Shown here piece by piece: positions 1 to 7,846 of a stretch of DNA of 64,000 nucleotides. The stretch spans positions 62,001 through 126,000 of the forward strand of contig NZ_JACHJY010000016.1 of assembly GCF_014203895.1 (NCBI RefSeq), in the 5' to 3' direction. The stretch's first letter is position 1; the number at the start of each line of letters is the position of its first letter. A program made the translations under genes and the position numbers. The stretch comes from Streptomyces nymphaeiformis. GTDB lineage: Bacteria; Actinomycetota; Actinomycetes; Streptomycetales; Streptomycetaceae. The notes under the pieces were generated by a model. The model saw only the letters and a program-made list of their open reading frames with translations, had not been told where the DNA came from and made no database searches.

Positions 1-322
1 CGCCCCGGAAGCAGAACAGGCCGAGCAGGATCGACAGCGCGCCGCTGATGAAGGCCATGACCCGCAGGGCCGTGGTGGCGTGCGTGCCGAACGCGGCGAC
101 CAGTTGCATCACACCGCTGAGCAGCAGGTACAGGCCGAAGAGCACCCCCACCACCCGCAGGGTGGCCTCCGGCCAGGCCAGCACCATGACGCCGAGGATC
201 AGCGAGGCGAGGCCGGCGACGAGCAGGGCCTGCCAGGCGAAGCCCGCGAGGAGTCCCACGGGCCCGGGTGGCACGTCCCCGCGTGCGTCGCGGCCGTACG
301 GACTGTCGTGAGTCTGTGTCAT
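1..322 (-). CDS. HdeD-like membrane protein (partial, C-terminus beyond window)
   Basis: The minus-strand reading frame starts at an ATG at 320-322 and runs off the left edge, giving about 107 residues. It begins with a polar stretch (MTQTHDSPYGRDARGD), followed by hydrophobic helices such as AWQALLVAGLASLILGVMVL and VVGVLFGLYLLLSGVMQLVA. This layout and the AWPEATL loop match the HdeD/DUF308 family of small multi-helix inner-membrane proteins, linked in some bacteria to acid resistance. Nothing ties it to the biosynthetic locus. The assignment is good at family level; the function is not known. Confidence 0.7.
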   Translation of the reverse strand, partial: MTQTHDSPYGRDARGDVPPGPVGLLAGFAWQALLVAGLASLILGVMVLAWPEATLRVVGVLFGLYLLLSGVMQLVAAFGTHATTALRVMAFISGALSILLGLFCFRG

Positions 323-381
323 GGAACCGCACCGGTCCTTTCGTTGCGGTCGGGGGAGGGGAGAGCCGGGAAGGGGCGGGG

Positions 382-1758
382 TCAGAGGGGAGTGGCGTAC
401 GAGCTCAGGAAGAGGGCCTCGGCCAGCGCCATGTGCTCGATCTCGGAGGGGTCCACGCTCTCGTTCGGCGCGTGGATGAGGCAGCCCGGCTCCTCGACGC
501 CGATCAGGGCGATCTCCGCCTCGGGGAACTGCGCGGCGAGGACGTTGCACAGCGGGATCGACCCGCCCTGCCCCGACTGGACCATGTCCTTTCCGTACGC
601 CTCGCGCAGCGCCGAAGCCAGGGCCCGGTAGGCGGGTCCGTCGGTGCGGGCCCTGAAGGGCTGGCCGGCGCTCTCCGGCTCCACCTCCACCCGCGCGCCC
701 CACGGGGCGGCCGAGGTCAGATGGTCGGTGAGGGCGCGCAGGGCGTCGTTCGCGTCGATCCCCGGCGGCACCCGCAGGCTGACCCTGGCCCGTACCTTCG
801 CCTGGATCGCCGCCGAGGAACCCACCACCGGCGGGCAGTCGATGCCGAGGACGGTGACGGCGGGCCGGGCCCACAGCTCGTCGGCCACCGAGCCCGTGCC
901 GACCAGGGACACCCCGTCGAGGACGCCCACATCGGTGCGGAACTGCTCGACGGGGTAGTCCACCCCGTCCCAGGTGCCGTCGCCGGCGAGCCCCTTGATC
1001 GTCGTGTTGCCGTGCTCGTCGCGGAGGCCGTCGAGGATCCGGACGAGCGCGGCCAGGGCGTCGGGCGCGGGGCCGCCGAACATGCCGGAGTGCATCTCGC
1101 CCTTGAGGGTGGAGACGGTCACGACGACGTTGGTGAGCCCGCGCAGCGAGGTGGTGGCGGTGGGCAGACCCAGCGCGAAGTTGCCGGTGTCGCAGACCAA
1201 CAGGGTGTCGGCGGCGAACAGTTCGGGCTGGAGCGGCACGAGCTGTTCGAGCCCGCCCGTCCCCTGCTCCTCCGAACCCTCCGCCACGAACTTGATGTTC
1301 ACGGGGAAGCCCCGGCCCTCCGGCCCGCCGAGCGCGCGCAGCGCCGTCAGGTGCATGGCGATGTTGCCCTTGCAGTCGGCGGCGCCGCGGCCGTACCAGC
1401 GCCCGTCGCGCTCGGTGAGCTCGAAGGGAGGGGTCTCCCAGGCGGCGTCGTCGAGCGGCGGCTGCACGTCGTAGTGGCAGTAGAGCAGCACCGTCGGCGC
1501 GCCCTCGGGACCCGGCGCGTGCCCCACCACCGCGTCCGTGCCGTCCGGGGTCGTCACCCGGCGCATGCCGCGGAGTCCGGCCTCCGTGAAGGCCCGTACG
1601 AGGAAGTCGGCCGTCTTCGCGCACTCCTCGGGCGGGAACTGGCGCGGGTCGGCGACGGAGCGCATCGCCACCAGAGCGGTCAGGTCCTCCTTCGCCCGGG
1701 GCATCAGTGCCCGGACCTTCTCCCGCAGGGCTGCGGTCTCGGTGGACTCGGCGGACAT
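382..1758 (-). CDS. M20 family dipeptidase
   Basis: The 458-residue protein is a co-catalytic zinc peptidase of the M20/ArgE/CPG2 family. The metal-binding motif VLLYCHYDVQPP is followed by YGRGAADCKGN, with the active-site segment FVAEGSEEQGT after it. The family's dimerisation domain follows and the second metal region is near the C-terminus. I chose the ATG at 1756-1758 because GAGGGAAG lies just upstream on the minus strand; the frame stays open further but without homology. Such enzymes hydrolyse dipeptides or acylated amino acids in the cytoplasm. It is divergent from the DoxX gene and looks like a housekeeping gene. Confidence 0.9.
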   Translation of the reverse strand: MSAESTETAALREKVRALMPRAKEDLTALVAMRSVADPRQFPPEECAKTADFLVRAFTEAGLRGMRRVTTPDGTDAVVGHAPGPEGAPTVLLYCHYDVQPPLDDAAWETPPFELTERDGRWYGRGAADCKGNIAMHLTALRALGGPEGRGFPVNIKFVAEGSEEQGTGGLEQLVPLQPELFAADTLLVCDTGNFALGLPTATTSLRGLTNVVVTVSTLKGEMHSGMFGGPAPDALAALVRILDGLRDEHGNTTIKGLAGDGTWDGVDYPVEQFRTDVGVLDGVSLVGTGSVADELWARPAVTVLGIDCPPVVGSSAAIQAKVRARVSLRVPPGIDANDALRALTDHLTSAAPWGARVEVEPESAGQPFRARTDGPAYRALASALREAYGKDMVQSGQGGSIPLCNVLAAQFPEAEIALIGVEEPGCLIHAPNESVDPSEIEHMALAEALFLSSYATPL

Positions 1759-1930
1759 GCGCACCCACTTCCCTCGGGGACGAAAAGCATCCTCAGTCAA
1801 GCAACAGTGGGCAATCGCCGCAAAACATGACTCATATGGCCTATTCGGAAGGTGCTCCGGAGGGCGCCGGGGAGCGGGCGGGACGAGAGTGGACGGCGTA
1901 CGTGTCCGCCTCCCGCACCTGGAGAACCCC

Positions 1931-2524
1931 ATGGGCCACCCCAACCGACGCGATCTCGGACTGCTCGTGCTGAGAGTCGGCACCGGTGCCGTGCTCGCCG
2001 CGCACGGCACGCAGAAGCTCCTCGGCTGGTTCGGGGGAGGCGGCATCGAGGGCACCACCAAGGCGATGGAGGCCATGGGCTTCCATCCGGGCCGCGAGAG
2101 CGCGGTCGCCGCCGGCCTCGGCGAGGCCGGCGGCGGAGCCCTCCTCGCCCTCGGTCTCGCGACCCCGGCCGCCGGCGCCGCCGCGGCGGGTGCGATGGCG
2201 GGAGCCGTCGCCGTGCACGCCCCGGCCGGCTTCTTCGCCATGAAAGGCGGCTACGAGTACCCGGCGTTCCTCGGCTTCACGGCAGCCGCGATCGGCCTCA
2301 CCGGTGCCGGGCGGTACTCCCTGGACCACGCCACCGGACACGTCCTCGACCGGCCCTGGGTGGTCGTCACCGCCTTCCTCGGCACCGCGATCGCCGCCGC
2401 GGCCGTCGTCAACCGCCGTGCCCAGTACCAGGCGTCGCCCGACCTCGACCCCGACTCCGGCCCCGACTCCGGCCCGGACTCCGACTCGGACTCCGGCCCG
2501 GAGCCGGAGTCGGATCCGGCGTAG
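1931..2524 (+). CDS. DoxX family membrane protein
   Basis: This 197-residue protein has about four transmembrane helices and the DoxX signature near its start (LGLLVLRVGTGAVLAAHGTQKLLGWFG). The family consists of small membrane proteins, some linked to thiol/oxidative stress or quinone reduction. The start is an ATG at 1931. The last 25 or so residues form an acidic low-complexity tail of repeated Asp-Ser-Gly-Pro units, unusual for DoxX and probably extramembranous. The gene lies 65 bp upstream of opcA in the same direction and may be co-transcribed with it. Confidence 0.85.
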   Translation: MGHPNRRDLGLLVLRVGTGAVLAAHGTQKLLGWFGGGGIEGTTKAMEAMGFHPGRESAVAAGLGEAGGGALLALGLATPAAGAAAAGAMAGAVAVHAPAGFFAMKGGYEYPAFLGFTAAAIGLTGAGRYSLDHATGHVLDRPWVVVTAFLGTAIAAAAVVNRRAQYQASPDLDPDSGPDSGPDSDSDSGPEPESDPA

Positions 2525-2589
2525 GACGCGTCCCGCCGGGGTGCTCGAACGCGTTAGGCTCGCGGCAGAGGAAGGGACGGGCGCCGCAC

Positions 2590-3501
2590 ATGAAGATCGA
2601 TCTGACGGACACCGACTCCAGCAAGATCAACAAGGCGATCCTGCAGGGCCGCCGGGCCGTCGGCACCCCCGCCGTCGGCGCCGTGCTCACCCTCGTCGTC
2701 GTCACCGACGAGGAGAACGCGTACGACTCCGTCAAGGCGGCCAACGAGGCCTCCCGGGAACACCCTTCCCGGACCCTCGTCGTCATCAAGCGGCACGCGC
2801 GCACTCCGCGCGACCGGCACGAGAACCGGCTCGACGCCGAGGTCCGGCTCGGCACCGACGCGGGCTCCGGCGAGACGGTCCTGCTCCGGTTGTACGGGGA
2901 AGTCGGCGCCCACACCGACTCGGTGGTCCTGCCGCTGCTCCTGCCGGACGCGCCCGTCGTCGTCTGGTGGCCCGTCGACGCGCCCGAGGTGCCCTCCCGG
3001 GATCCGCTGGGCTCGCTGGCGCAGCGACGCATCACCGACATGTACGCGGTCGAGGACCCGCTCGCCGCCCTGGCGAAGCGCGCCGCCTCGTACGCGCCCG
3101 GCGACACCGACCTCGCCTGGACCCGGCTCACCCCGTGGCGCTCGATGCTGGCCGCGGCGCTCGACCAGGCGCCGCTCACCGTCACCTCGGCCGCCGTCGA
3201 GAGCGAGGCGGAGAACCCGAGCGCCGAACTCCTGGCCCGCTGGTTCGAGGTGCGGCTCGGCGTCTCCGTCGACCGGGTCGTCACCGACGGGCCCGTCGTC
3301 ACGGCCGTCCGCATGGGCACCGCGGACGGCGAGATCCGCATCGACCGGCCCGAGGGCCCGGTCGCGCGGCTCGCCATCCCCGGCCAGCCCAGCAGGGTCC
3401 TCGCCCTGAAGGTCCGGACCACCGCGGAGCTGATCGCCGAGGAACTCCGCCGCCTCGACCCCGACGAGGCCTACGCGGCGGCACTGCGCGGCGGCGCCTG
3501 A
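2590..3501 (+). CDS. opcA: Glucose-6-phosphate dehydrogenase assembly protein OpcA
   Basis: The 303-residue protein matches OpcA along its whole length: an N-terminal region TSKI-like (SSKINKAILQGRRAVGTPAVG), the TLVVVTDEEN segment, the central VVVWWP motif and QRRITDMYAVEDPL. OpcA is an actinobacterial and cyanobacterial allosteric activator of glucose-6-phosphate dehydrogenase (Zwf). In actinomycetes opcA normally lies directly behind zwf in a tal-zwf-opcA-pgl operon. Here the neighbours are a DoxX gene and a convergent methyltransferase, so this is a stand-alone copy, perhaps a paralogue. The start is the ATG at 2590. Confidence 0.9.
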   Translation: MKIDLTDTDSSKINKAILQGRRAVGTPAVGAVLTLVVVTDEENAYDSVKAANEASREHPSRTLVVIKRHARTPRDRHENRLDAEVRLGTDAGSGETVLLRLYGEVGAHTDSVVLPLLLPDAPVVVWWPVDAPEVPSRDPLGSLAQRRITDMYAVEDPLAALAKRAASYAPGDTDLAWTRLTPWRSMLAAALDQAPLTVTSAAVESEAENPSAELLARWFEVRLGVSVDRVVTDGPVVTAVRMGTADGEIRIDRPEGPVARLAIPGQPSRVLALKVRTTAELIAEELRRLDPDEAYAAALRGGA

Positions 3502-3614
3502 CGGACCAGCGCCTGTCGCGGCGGCGCCTGACGGGTCGGCGCCTGACGGGTCCCCCCTTGCGGGTCCGCGCCGCCTGGCGGGTCCGCCCCTGACCGGTCG
3601 GTGCCTGACGGGCC
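3490..3614 (+). repeat. Degenerate short tandem repeat, unit about GGCGCCTGACGGGT
   Basis: The end of opcA and the following spacer contain five or six imperfect copies of a 13-15-nt unit close to GGCGCCTGACGGGT, the first covering the opcA stop codon. Further on, CCTGACGGGCCCG and an imperfect complement near 3641-3657 could fold between the two convergent genes and act as a weak terminator. There is no sign of a coding function. Confidence 0.6.
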
Positions 3615-3651
3615 CGGCCGGTCCGGCCGCCGGGCCTCGCGGGCCCGGCCG

Positions 3652-4422
3652 TCAGGTCTTCCGGGTGAAGACCAGGACGACGTCCGCCGCCTCCCTGACC
3701 CGGGGGACATCCGGGTCGGGGAGGGCGAGCAGCCGGGATCTCGTCTCGTCCACCAGGGCGGTGGCCTCGTCGCCCACCGCCCAGGCGCCGGTGAACAGGC
3801 CGCGCGTCAGCGACTCGGCCATCGCCCGGGGCGTCACCTGGAAGGACGTGGGGCGCTCCGACGCCGTCCCCTCGTAGACGAGACCCCGCGCCGCGGCGAT
3901 CGGGGCCAGCCACTCCGGTCCGTCGCGGCGGCTGCCCTCCGGATCGAGGCGGTCCTCCAACGCTCCCACGAGGACGCCGACATCGTCCGCCGGGCGCGTG
4001 CCGCCCGCCGGGATCACCAGATAGCGCCCACCCGGCCGCAGCACCCGCGCGGCCTCGGCCAGGACGGCCCTGTTGTCCGGGCCCGCGTGCAGCAGCCAGG
4101 TCGAGACCGCCTGGTCCACCGACCCGCTCCGCACGGGCAGCCGGCAGGCGTCGCCCACGGCCACCCGCGCGCCGAGCCGGGCCTCCGCCCGTGCGAGCAT
4201 CCCGGGCGAGAGGTCGACGCCGAACACGGTGTGCCCCCGCGCCGTCAGCTCGGCCGCCACGATGCCCGTACCGACGCCGATGTCGAGCACCGGCCGGGCC
4301 GGGTCGAGCAGCGGCGCGAGCTGCTCCGCGAAACCGGCGGCACGCGCCGTACCGCCGCGCGACTCGTCGTACCCCGGGGCGATCTCGTCGAAGTTCGCCG
4401 CTGTCACCGTCGTCCCCCTCAC
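3652..4422 (-). CDS. Class I SAM-dependent methyltransferase
   Basis: This 256-residue protein has the class I SAM-binding fold. Motif I is VLDIGVGTGIVAAEL, the acidic end of strand 2 is VFGVDLSPGML, and AVGDACRLPVRSGSVDQAVS and the ARVLRPGGRYLV motif follow, typical of UbiE/Methyltransf_11 enzymes. The start is a GTG at 4420-4422, overlapping the stop of the upstream P450 by 4 bp (GTGA), so the two are translationally coupled. The substrate cannot be read from the sequence. Because the pair is divergent from the P450-pentapeptide unit, it may act on the same peptide, but that is inference only. Confidence 0.85.
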   Translation of the reverse strand: MRGTTVTAANFDEIAPGYDESRGGTARAAGFAEQLAPLLDPARPVLDIGVGTGIVAAELTARGHTVFGVDLSPGMLARAEARLGARVAVGDACRLPVRSGSVDQAVSTWLLHAGPDNRAVLAEAARVLRPGGRYLVIPAGGTRPADDVGVLVGALEDRLDPEGSRRDGPEWLAPIAAARGLVYEGTASERPTSFQVTPRAMAESLTRGLFTGAWAVGDEATALVDETRSRLLALPDPDVPRVREAADVVLVFTRKT

Positions 4423-5645
4423 GCCTGCGGGGTGAAGGTCACGGGCAGCGTCGCCATGCCGCGCAGGATGCCCTCGCGCCGGCTCAGGTCGGCGTCCGGG
4501 TCGGCGAGCCGCAGGTCGGGGAAGCGCCGCAGCAGGGTGCCGATGGCGATCCTGGCCTCCGCGCGGGCCAGCGGAGCGCCCAGGCAGAAATGCACACCAT
4601 GGCCGAAAGCGAGCTGTTGCGGGACCTCGCGGCGGGCCACGTCGAGGATGTCGGGTCGGTCGTAGCGCGCCGGGTCGCGGTTGGCCGCGGCGAGTCCGAT
4701 GATGATCATCTCGCCGGGCGGGACGGTGACCCCGCCGATCTCGTACGCGTCGACCGTGAAGCGCGCGACGCCCCGGCTCACCGGTCCCTCGTAGCGCAGG
4801 AGTTCCTCGATCGCCCCGGGCAGCAGCGAGGGGTCGTCGCGCAGCGCGGCGAACTGCTCCGGGTGGCGCAGGAGGGCGTGGACGCCGTTCGCGATGAGGC
4901 TCGCCGTCGTCTCGTGGCCGGCGAGCGTGAGCAGGATGGCCATGGCCGTCAGCTCGCGGTCGCTGATCTTCTCCTCGGCCTGCGCGGCGCAGAGCGCGCT
5001 CAGCAGGTCGTCCTTCGGGTCCGCCTTGCGTGCGGCGATCAACGGCTCGAAGAACTCGGTGAGTTCGGCCCGGGCCCTGGCCCCCTTGGCGAGCCGCTCG
5101 GGAGTGTTGGGCGGCATGATGAGGCCGACCGCGAGGCGGGCGAAGTCCGGCTGCCCCTCGGCCGGGATGCCGATGAGCTCGCTGAGCACGGCCATCGGCA
5201 GCGGCAGCGCGAACTCGGAGACCAGATCGGCGGATCCGCGCGCGGCGATCGCGTCGAGGAAGGCGTCGGTGTGCGCCTGGACGCGGGGCGCGAGCGCCTC
5301 CACGCGGCGGAAGGTGAAGGCCTTCGAGACCAGGTTGCGCAGCCGGGTGTGGTCCTCGCCGTTGGCCACGAGCATGCTGGCCATCAGGACGTTGGTGCGC
5401 TCCTGGTGGGCCATCTCCTCCTCGAGGCCGTTGACCCCGACGGGGCTGCTGCTGAGGCGCGGGTCGGTGAGCGCGGCCACCGCCTCGTCGTAACCGGTGA
5501 CCATCCAGACTTCAAGGGTGGGATTCAGCCGGACGCGCTGCACGACTCCGTGCTCGCGGATGCGTTCGAAGAGCGGGTAGGGGTTGGGCTGTTGAGCAAC
5601 GTTTACCGGGACATCGTGGACGATTGTCTGGTCTTGACCGGTCAT
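4419..5645 (-). CDS. Cytochrome P450 (CYP107-like)
   Basis: The 408-residue protein is a complete bacterial class I P450. The I-helix is LTLAGHETTAS with the usual acid-threonine pair, the K-helix ExxR lies in EELLRYEGPV, and the haem-binding loop is FGHGVHFCLGAPLAR with the cysteine ligand. It is co-transcribed with the methyltransferase that follows. A divergent spacer of about 235 bp separates it from a second P450 on the other strand. No ferredoxin or reductase is adjacent, so electrons probably come from general redox partners. It could belong to the peptide locus or be an independent hydroxylase. Confidence 0.9.
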   Translation of the reverse strand: MTGQDQTIVHDVPVNVAQQPNPYPLFERIREHGVVQRVRLNPTLEVWMVTGYDEAVAALTDPRLSSSPVGVNGLEEEMAHQERTNVLMASMLVANGEDHTRLRNLVSKAFTFRRVEALAPRVQAHTDAFLDAIAARGSADLVSEFALPLPMAVLSELIGIPAEGQPDFARLAVGLIMPPNTPERLAKGARARAELTEFFEPLIAARKADPKDDLLSALCAAQAEEKISDRELTAMAILLTLAGHETTASLIANGVHALLRHPEQFAALRDDPSLLPGAIEELLRYEGPVSRGVARFTVDAYEIGGVTVPPGEMIIIGLAAANRDPARYDRPDILDVARREVPQQLAFGHGVHFCLGAPLARAEARIAIGTLLRRFPDLRLADPDADLSRREGILRGMATLPVTFTPQA

Positions 5646-5882
5646 CTTCCGTAACTCCCCGAAGCTTTGTGAAAGATCTGTGGCAGGTAGTCATACCAGC
5701 CACCCCAGTTGCGTGGTAGCGTCACCGGCGCTCGGCTCGGATGATGTTCGAAGAAGCACCGACCAACAATCGGTGAAGCACCAACGAGGCGTTCCACCCA
5801 CCGGTGATCCGGCGTCTCGTGCGCTCAACTCGGTCAGCAGCCAAGGCCTCAACCAGGCCCGATGCGCAGGGGGAGACGTTTC

Positions 5883-7073
5883 GTGGAGCAAGCGGCAGCC
5901 GTGGACCCGATTCTGGATCTGGCCCGTCCGTCGATCCTGCGGAACCCCTACCCGGCCTACGCCCGCATGCGGGAGGCGACGCCGGTCCTCTGGCACGAAC
6001 TGCTCGGTTCCTGGGTCCTGACCCGCCATGCCGACTGCCTCGCGGTGCTCACCGACAGCAACCGTTTCGCCTCCGACTGGCGCCGCGCCGGCGAGGACAT
6101 CCCCGCACCGCTGCTGAGCGTCCAGACCCTCGACCCGCCGGAGCACACCGCCATCCGGCACCTGCTGCTCGACGGCTTCCGCGCCCAGGACCGGCAGGCC
6201 CTGCACGACGGCCTGGAGCTCCAGATCGCGGACCTGCTCGCCGAGCTGGCCCGGCGGCCCTCCTTCGACTTCGTCGGAGAGCTCGCCGAGCCGGTCGCCC
6301 TCCGCTTCGTGACCGCGTTCCTCGGCGTCCCGGCGCCCGAGCTCGACTGGTTCGTGCCCATGTCCCGTACCGTCGTCGACGGCATGGACGCCGGGCTCTG
6401 GCCCGAGAAGCACGAGCCCGCCGTCGCGGCCCGGGCCCGGCTCGCGGAGTACGCCGGCGGCTGGCTCGCGGACCCGCCCAAGGAAGGCCTCATCGCGTAC
6501 GTGGCCGAGCACGCGGCGGACAGCGGAGTGGCAGAAACGGTTCTTCGGAACAGTCTGCGCGCCGTCCTCCACGCCGGCTACGAATCCGCCTCGCGGCTCC
6601 TCGGCAACGCCGCGGCCGCCCTCCTCACCACCCCCGGCGCGCTCGACGCGTTCCGGGCGAGCCCGGGCGCGGCCGTGGACGAACTCATCCGGTACGACGC
6701 ACCGGTCCAGGCGGACGCCCGGGTCTGCGTCACCGACACCGAACTGGGTGGCGTCACCATCAAGGCGGGTGATCCGGTCACGCTCTTCCTGGGCGCGGCC
6801 AACCACGACCCGCTGCGCTTCGACCACCCCACAGAGCTGCGACTCGACCGCGCCCCGAACCCACACCTCGGGTTCGGACGCGGGGCCCATGCCTGTCTGG
6901 GCGCGTCCATGGCGATCCGGCTCGCCGGATCGGTCCTCGGGGCCTTGGCCAGGGACTACCCGGACGCACGGGCGGTCGCGGAACCGGACCACCGGCGCAA
7001 TCTGACCCTCCGCGGTCTCGACCGCTTCGAGGTCACCCTGCGCCCACGAGCGGGGGAGGAGGTTCGACCATGA
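5883..7073 (+). CDS. Cytochrome P450, candidate peptide cross-linking enzyme
   Basis: This P450 of about 396 residues has the haem loop LGFGRGAHACLGASMAI and the ExxR motif in DELIRYDAPV. The I-helix reads LHAGYESASR, so the usual threonine after the acid is replaced by Ser-Ala; such changes occur in P450s that do not carry out simple hydroxylation. I prefer the GTG at 5883, which has AGGGGGAG six to seven bases upstream; an ATG at 5862 would add seven residues. The stop codon overlaps the start of the MKYWH minigene by ATGA, so the two are translationally coupled. By analogy with biarylitide loci it may form an aryl cross-link in that peptide. Confidence 0.85.
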   Translation: MEQAAAVDPILDLARPSILRNPYPAYARMREATPVLWHELLGSWVLTRHADCLAVLTDSNRFASDWRRAGEDIPAPLLSVQTLDPPEHTAIRHLLLDGFRAQDRQALHDGLELQIADLLAELARRPSFDFVGELAEPVALRFVTAFLGVPAPELDWFVPMSRTVVDGMDAGLWPEKHEPAVAARARLAEYAGGWLADPPKEGLIAYVAEHAADSGVAETVLRNSLRAVLHAGYESASRLLGNAAAALLTTPGALDAFRASPGAAVDELIRYDAPVQADARVCVTDTELGGVTIKAGDPVTLFLGAANHDPLRFDHPTELRLDRAPNPHLGFGRGAHACLGASMAIRLAGSVLGALARDYPDARAVAEPDHRRNLTLRGLDRFEVTLRPRAGEEVRP

Positions 7074-7087
7074 AGTACTGGCACTGA
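7070..7087 (+). CDS. Pentapeptide RiPP precursor Met-Lys-Tyr-Trp-His (biarylitide-like)
   Basis: An 18-nt open reading frame (ATG AAG TAC TGG CAC TGA) starts inside the stop codon of the P450 gene. A strong ribosome binding site, AGGAGG at 7057-7062, lies seven bases upstream, far better than chance would give. Known biarylitide precursors are pentapeptides of the form M-x-Y-x-H, encoded beside a P450 that joins the Tyr and His (or Trp) side chains, after which proteolysis releases a tripeptide. MKYWH fits this pattern. A perfect hairpin 68 bp downstream closes the unit. In the described loci as I recall them the peptide gene lies 5' of the P450; here it lies 3'. Function is inferred. Confidence 0.75.
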   Translation: MKYWH

Positions 7088-7154
7088 AACCCATGAGCGT
7101 GACGCCCGTCCGGGAGGCGGGCACCACGCCGGTGTACGCCTGACGTGCACCCCC

Positions 7155-7192
7155 GCCGGAGCCCGAGCCCGCTGCACGGCTCGGGCTCCGGC
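7155..7192 (+). terminator. Perfect 15-bp hairpin after the P450-MKYWH unit
   Basis: GCCGGAGCCCGAGCC (7155-7169) pairs perfectly with 7178-7192 across an 8-nt loop. There is no T-tract, as usual in Streptomyces. It lies 68 bp after the pentapeptide stop and probably ends that transcript. Confidence 0.75.
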
Positions 7193-7214
7193 CCATCCCG
7201 GACACGAAGGCCTC

Positions 7215-7412
7215 GGCCACGTCGCCATGTCCGGCGCCCTGCCATGTCCGGCGCCCCGGCATGACCGCCGCCCCGCCACGGCCGGCACCCCGGCATGTCC
7301 GCCACCCCGGCGCGGCTGGCACGCGGCAGGGCCGCCGCCCCGCCACGGCCGCCGCCCCGGCGCGGCCGGCACCCCGGCGCGGCCGGCACCCCGGCATGCC
7401 TGCCGTGCCGGT
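7215..7412 (+). repeat. GC-rich imperfect tandem repeat, unit about 15 nt
   Basis: Roughly thirteen imperfect copies of a 15-nt unit close to GCCGGCACCCCGGCATG or CCGCCGCCCCGCCACG run head to tail. Frames through it give Pro/Ala/Arg-rich nonsense on both strands. The 477-bp stretch from 7088 to 7564 otherwise contains only the hairpin above and a 16-codon frame (7093-7143) without a ribosome binding site. I see no gene here. Confidence 0.7.
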
Positions 7413-7564
7413 AGAGCGGGGCCGCCTCCTGTGACGTGCCACCGACACTCCGCGCGGTGAACGCCCCGAGAACGCCCTCGGGCCACCACTCGTGACATCC
7501 TCGGACGAACCGCCCACACCGACCGTCCGGCCGTGGGCCTCCTCGTCCTGCGCGGAGGGACACC

Positions 7565-7846
7565 TTGCTCATCAGCCACGCCGTACGCCACGACGCCCTG
7601 CACGTCACGCTCCACCGCGACCTGGACGTCACCAACCGCGCCGCGGCGGCGCTCCAGATCCAGGCCCTCGTCCAGGAGCACCGGCCCGTCCGGGTCGTCA
7701 TCGCGGTCCCGGCCGCCGACCCCAGCCCCGCGACCCTCAGTGCCCTGGCCCGCGCCCACCGCATGTGCGCCGGCATCGGCGTCCCCCTCACCCTCAGCGG
7801 CGCGAGCGACCGCACGCGCCGCCTGCTGGACGCCAACAGCGTCTGA
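7565..7846 (+). CDS. Small STAS-like (anti-sigma antagonist-like) protein
   Basis: This 93-residue protein has an alternating strand-helix pattern similar to STAS/SpoIIAA anti-anti-sigma proteins: LHVTLHRDLDVTNRAAAAL resembles the first strand and loop, followed by VRVVIAVPAADPSPATLSAL and a C-terminal GIGVPLTLSG strand. The start is a TTG at 7565 with GGAGGGA a few bases upstream. The usual phosphorylatable serine loop (DxSGL-type) is not obvious; PAADPSPAT occupies that place. It may therefore be a non-canonical regulator. It is followed by 330 bp without a convincing gene. Confidence 0.55.
   Translation: MLISHAVRHDALHVTLHRDLDVTNRAAAALQIQALVQEHRPVRVVIAVPAADPSPATLSALARAHRMCAGIGVPLTLSGASDRTRRLLDANSV

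Noticed and set aside
382..2241. A longer 619-residue start for the M20 peptidase
   Set aside because: The extra N-terminus is antisense to the DoxX gene, is Ala/Pro/Arg-rich, and a good ribosome binding site lies before the ATG at 1758.
5512..5703. A 63-codon frame overlapping the start of the first P450 on the minus strand
   Set aside because: It runs out of frame through the P450 coding sequence, has no ribosome binding site and no recognisable product.
7093..7143. A 16-codon frame (MSVTPVREAGTTPVYA) after the pentapeptide gene
   Set aside because: There is no ribosome binding site and no RiPP-like pattern; it is probably chance.
7215..7412. CRISPR array
   Set aside because: Units of about 15 nt follow each other without unique spacers, and no cas gene is present.
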